Source: AWTP1-13 sp035258605 (GTDB taxonomy: Bacteria; Pseudomonadota; Alphaproteobacteria; Rhizobiales; Hyphomicrobiaceae). Taken from it: a stretch of DNA of 34,663 nt. The notes beneath the pieces were generated by a model that ran no database searches, was not told the DNA's origin, and saw only the letters and a program-made list of their open reading frames with translations. Numbering within the stretch: position 1 is the stretch's first letter; each line of letters opens with the position of its first letter. The stretch is taken from NCBI GenBank assembly GCA_035258605.1, contig DATFXD010000186.1, forward strand, positions 1 to 34,663, given 5' to 3'. Position numbers and translations under genes: made by a program. Shown here in pieces: positions 33,410 to 34,663 of this stretch.

Positions 33410-34321
33410 ATGAACCGTTTTGCCTACGGGTTGGCCGCCGTCACGGCTGGGCTGGTCATCGCGCCGAGCTTTGCATCGGCACTATCGGCGGTGACAGCAG
33501 AATCCACCAATTTACGGGCGGGTCCTGCGTTCGATTTCCCCGTCGTCGACAGGATCCCATCTGATGTGAACGTCGACATCCACGGCTGCGTTGGCGGCTA
33601 TCGTTGGTGCGACGTCAGCTGGCGTGATGCGCGCGGCTGGCTGCCCGGCAACCAGCTAGCATACATTTACCAGGGTCGCCGGGTGACCGTGCTCGAGTAT
33701 GGTCCGCGTATCGGCTTGCCGGTGGTCGGGTACTCGTTCGACTCATACTGGGACCGCTACTACCGAAGCCGACCGTTCTATGGTGAACGCGCGCGCTATC
33801 GCACGGTGTGGCGTGACCACGAGCGCAACGGGACCAGCGAACGGGTTGGCGAGCGGCGCGAAAACCGGTCGGAACGCCGCCAGGTAGATCGAACCGGTCG
33901 CACCCAGGAGCGCGAACGAATTGGCGAGCAGCGGGATCGCCGCCAGGTGGATCGAACCGATCGCGCCCGGGAGCAGCGCCAGGTTGAGCGGCGCCAAGGC
34001 ACCGAAAACGAACCGCGTTCCGAGCGGCGGTCGAACCGCGAAGAGCGCTCGAACATCCGTACCGGGCGTGGTGAGCAGGAGCGCGGCGAGACCAGGGGCT
34101 ACAATCCCCAGGCCAATCCCGGACGTGGTCGCGAACAGGGACCAAACGCGAGCACCGGGCGTGGCGATCGGATGGAGCGCGGTGAAACCAGAGGCTATAA
34201 TCCGCAGGGCAACGCCGGTCCCCGACAGGAGATGAATCGCGGACCGCGACCGGATGCCAATCCGGGTCGAGGTGGTGGGCGGCCTGAGCAGCACGGTGCC
34301 CGCGGTGGCGAGGCCCGCTAG
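33410..34321 (+). CDS. Exported SH3b-domain protein with Arg/Glu/Gly-rich repeat tail
   Basis: 303 aa with signal peptide (MNRFAYGLAAVTAGLVIAPSFASA), then a bacterial SH3 (SH3b) domain: AESTNLRAGPAFDFPVVDRIP, a CVGGYRWCDVSW core with two cysteines and ARGWLPGNQLAYIYQGRRV. After a Tyr-rich bridge (YWDRYYRSRPFYGER) come ~170 residues of low-complexity, highly charged repeats: ERRQVDRT-type units, then two copies of ERGETRGYNPQ and Gly/Pro/Arg-rich ends. SH3b domains in the periplasm often bind cell-wall peptides; the tail is likely disordered and may bind polyanions. ATG 33410 follows GGAGG by 7 bases. It is divergent from the TrpF-like gene and followed by a strong hairpin terminator. Confidence 0.85.
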   Translation: MNRFAYGLAAVTAGLVIAPSFASALSAVTAESTNLRAGPAFDFPVVDRIPSDVNVDIHGCVGGYRWCDVSWRDARGWLPGNQLAYIYQGRRVTVLEYGPRIGLPVVGYSFDSYWDRYYRSRPFYGERARYRTVWRDHERNGTSERVGERRENRSERRQVDRTGRTQERERIGEQRDRRQVDRTDRAREQRQVERRQGTENEPRSERRSNREERSNIRTGRGEQERGETRGYNPQANPGRGREQGPNASTGRGDRMERGETRGYNPQGNAGPRQEMNRGPRPDANPGRGGGRPEQHGARGGEAR

Positions 34322-34347
34322 TGAACTGAACTGATACTCGCGCCTTT

Positions 34348-34383
34348 GACGGGCTTCGCTGGTGACAGCGAGGCTCGTCCTTC
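34348..34383 (+). terminator. Terminator hairpin after SH3b-domain gene
   Basis: A 14-bp stem (34348-34361 with 34366-34379, two G-U pairs) closes a GTGA tetraloop of GNRA type. CTTCT follows, a poor T-run. It starts 26 bases after the stop codon at 34321. Confidence 0.6.
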
Positions 34384-34427
34384 TGCGTCGTTCCAGGACT
34401 TGAGCGAAAGCCGCCCCGACAGGACGC

Positions 34428-34652
34428 TCAGTTTTGTGCAAATTTATATAAGAAAATTGCAATTATTCCGATAACAATCGAGTCTATGTATAGACCAATG
34501 TATGCCAAGTCCATTTGCATCTCTACATCATGCGATCCTATTACATTCGCCAGCCAGTTTGGTGGCAAATATAAATGTAAAACGGTTGCTATTTTTCCAT
34601 AAATTATTCCGAGAAGGAGGCACATCACAATGATGAGAAGTGACGGTTTCAT
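34428..34652 (-). CDS. Small two-helix membrane protein in AT-rich DNA
   Basis: 74 aa, not recognised. Two hydrophobic helices (SLLIIVMCLLLGIIYG and YIDSIVIGIIAIFLYKF) flank a ~35-residue loop with PPNWLANVIG and DVEMQMDLAYIG. The codons are AT-rich at third positions (ATA, TTA, ATT), unlike every other gene here, so the gene was probably acquired from elsewhere. ATG 34652 has GGGTGG upstream; GTG 34661 is also in frame, and the true 5' end could lie beyond the window. The stop is followed by the GC-rich spacer that carries the terminator of the SH3b gene on the other strand. Confidence 0.55.
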   Translation of the reverse strand: MKPSLLIIVMCLLLGIIYGKIATVLHLYLPPNWLANVIGSHDVEMQMDLAYIGLYIDSIVIGIIAIFLYKFAQN

Positions 34653-34663
34653 CACATCCACCC

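Noticed and set aside
34614..34663. AAGGAGG at 34614-34620 followed by ATG 34630 on the + strand, as if a gene starts and leaves the window
   Set aside because: The purine run is the complement of Leu/Gly/Ile codons of the - strand membrane protein, which is more protein-like. With only 11 codons visible the + start cannot be supported.
1..34663. CRISPR arrays, insertion sequences, tRNA and rRNA genes
   Set aside because: I looked for regularly spaced repeats, transposase motifs with terminal inverted repeats, and tRNA TpsiC arms. None was found; the only tandem arrays are coding repeats (TPRs, the 21-bp heptad units and the SH3b tail).

Overview
The window is GC-rich, densely coded bacterial DNA of alphaproteobacterial type. 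A Hyphomicrobiales (Rhizobiales)-like host is my best guess, inferred from the phnW-phnA-phnY gene order, the Tat- and Sec-exported proteins, the YcbB-type L,D-transpeptidase and the codon use; no rRNA or other marker gene is present to confirm it. The last ~230 bases are visibly AT-rich and look foreign to the rest.

Region 1 (1-8415, + strand). The 3' part of a tungstate-type ABC substrate-binding protein (tupA) is followed by a compact 2-aminoethylphosphonate (AEP) catabolic operon. PhnW transaminates AEP to phosphonoacetaldehyde, PhnY oxidises this to phosphonoacetate, and PhnA hydrolyses that to acetate and phosphate. A binding protein, an ATPase and a single-chain double permease import AEP. 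No regulator and no C-P lyase gene is seen. The tupA reading frame is broken by one extra G in a G6 run.

Region 2 (8416-20033). This region is rich in envelope proteins. A secreted TPR protein with a C-terminal CHAT (caspase-like) protease domain is convergent with an exported TPR protein ending in a ClpP/crotonase-like domain. Upstream of the latter, on the - strand, lie a Tat-exported fumarylacetoacetate-hydrolase-family protein, an L,D-transpeptidase and a small exported protein carrying seven 21-bp tandem repeats.

Region 3 (20034-27807). Mixed genes: a DUF1345 membrane protein with a good sigma70-like promoter; a selenium-binding-protein/methanethiol-oxidase gene with a NicO-like membrane protein directly downstream; an orphan Tat-signal substrate-binding protein; a DedA membrane protein behind a ~590-base non-coding stretch full of inverted repeats; a stand-alone response regulator; and small membrane proteins. 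A textbook intrinsic terminator at 27652-27692 ends what looks like a small RNA or a short-ORF transcript.

Region 4 (27808-34663). A second secreted TPR-CHAT protein, clearly a paralogue of the first (same mature N-terminus, same CHAT core, same short C-terminal tail); a TrpF-like barrel protein without the usual catalytic cysteine; an SH3b-domain protein with a long Arg/Glu/Gly-rich tail and a strong terminator hairpin; and a small AT-rich two-helix membrane protein at the edge.

The most unusual feature is the set of exported TPR-protease proteins (two TPR-CHAT and one TPR-ClpP-like). Most CHAT-TPR proteins discussed in the literature are cytoplasmic. Here all three have signal peptides, which suggests an envelope-located proteolytic or signalling system. 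That role is inference from domain content and position only.
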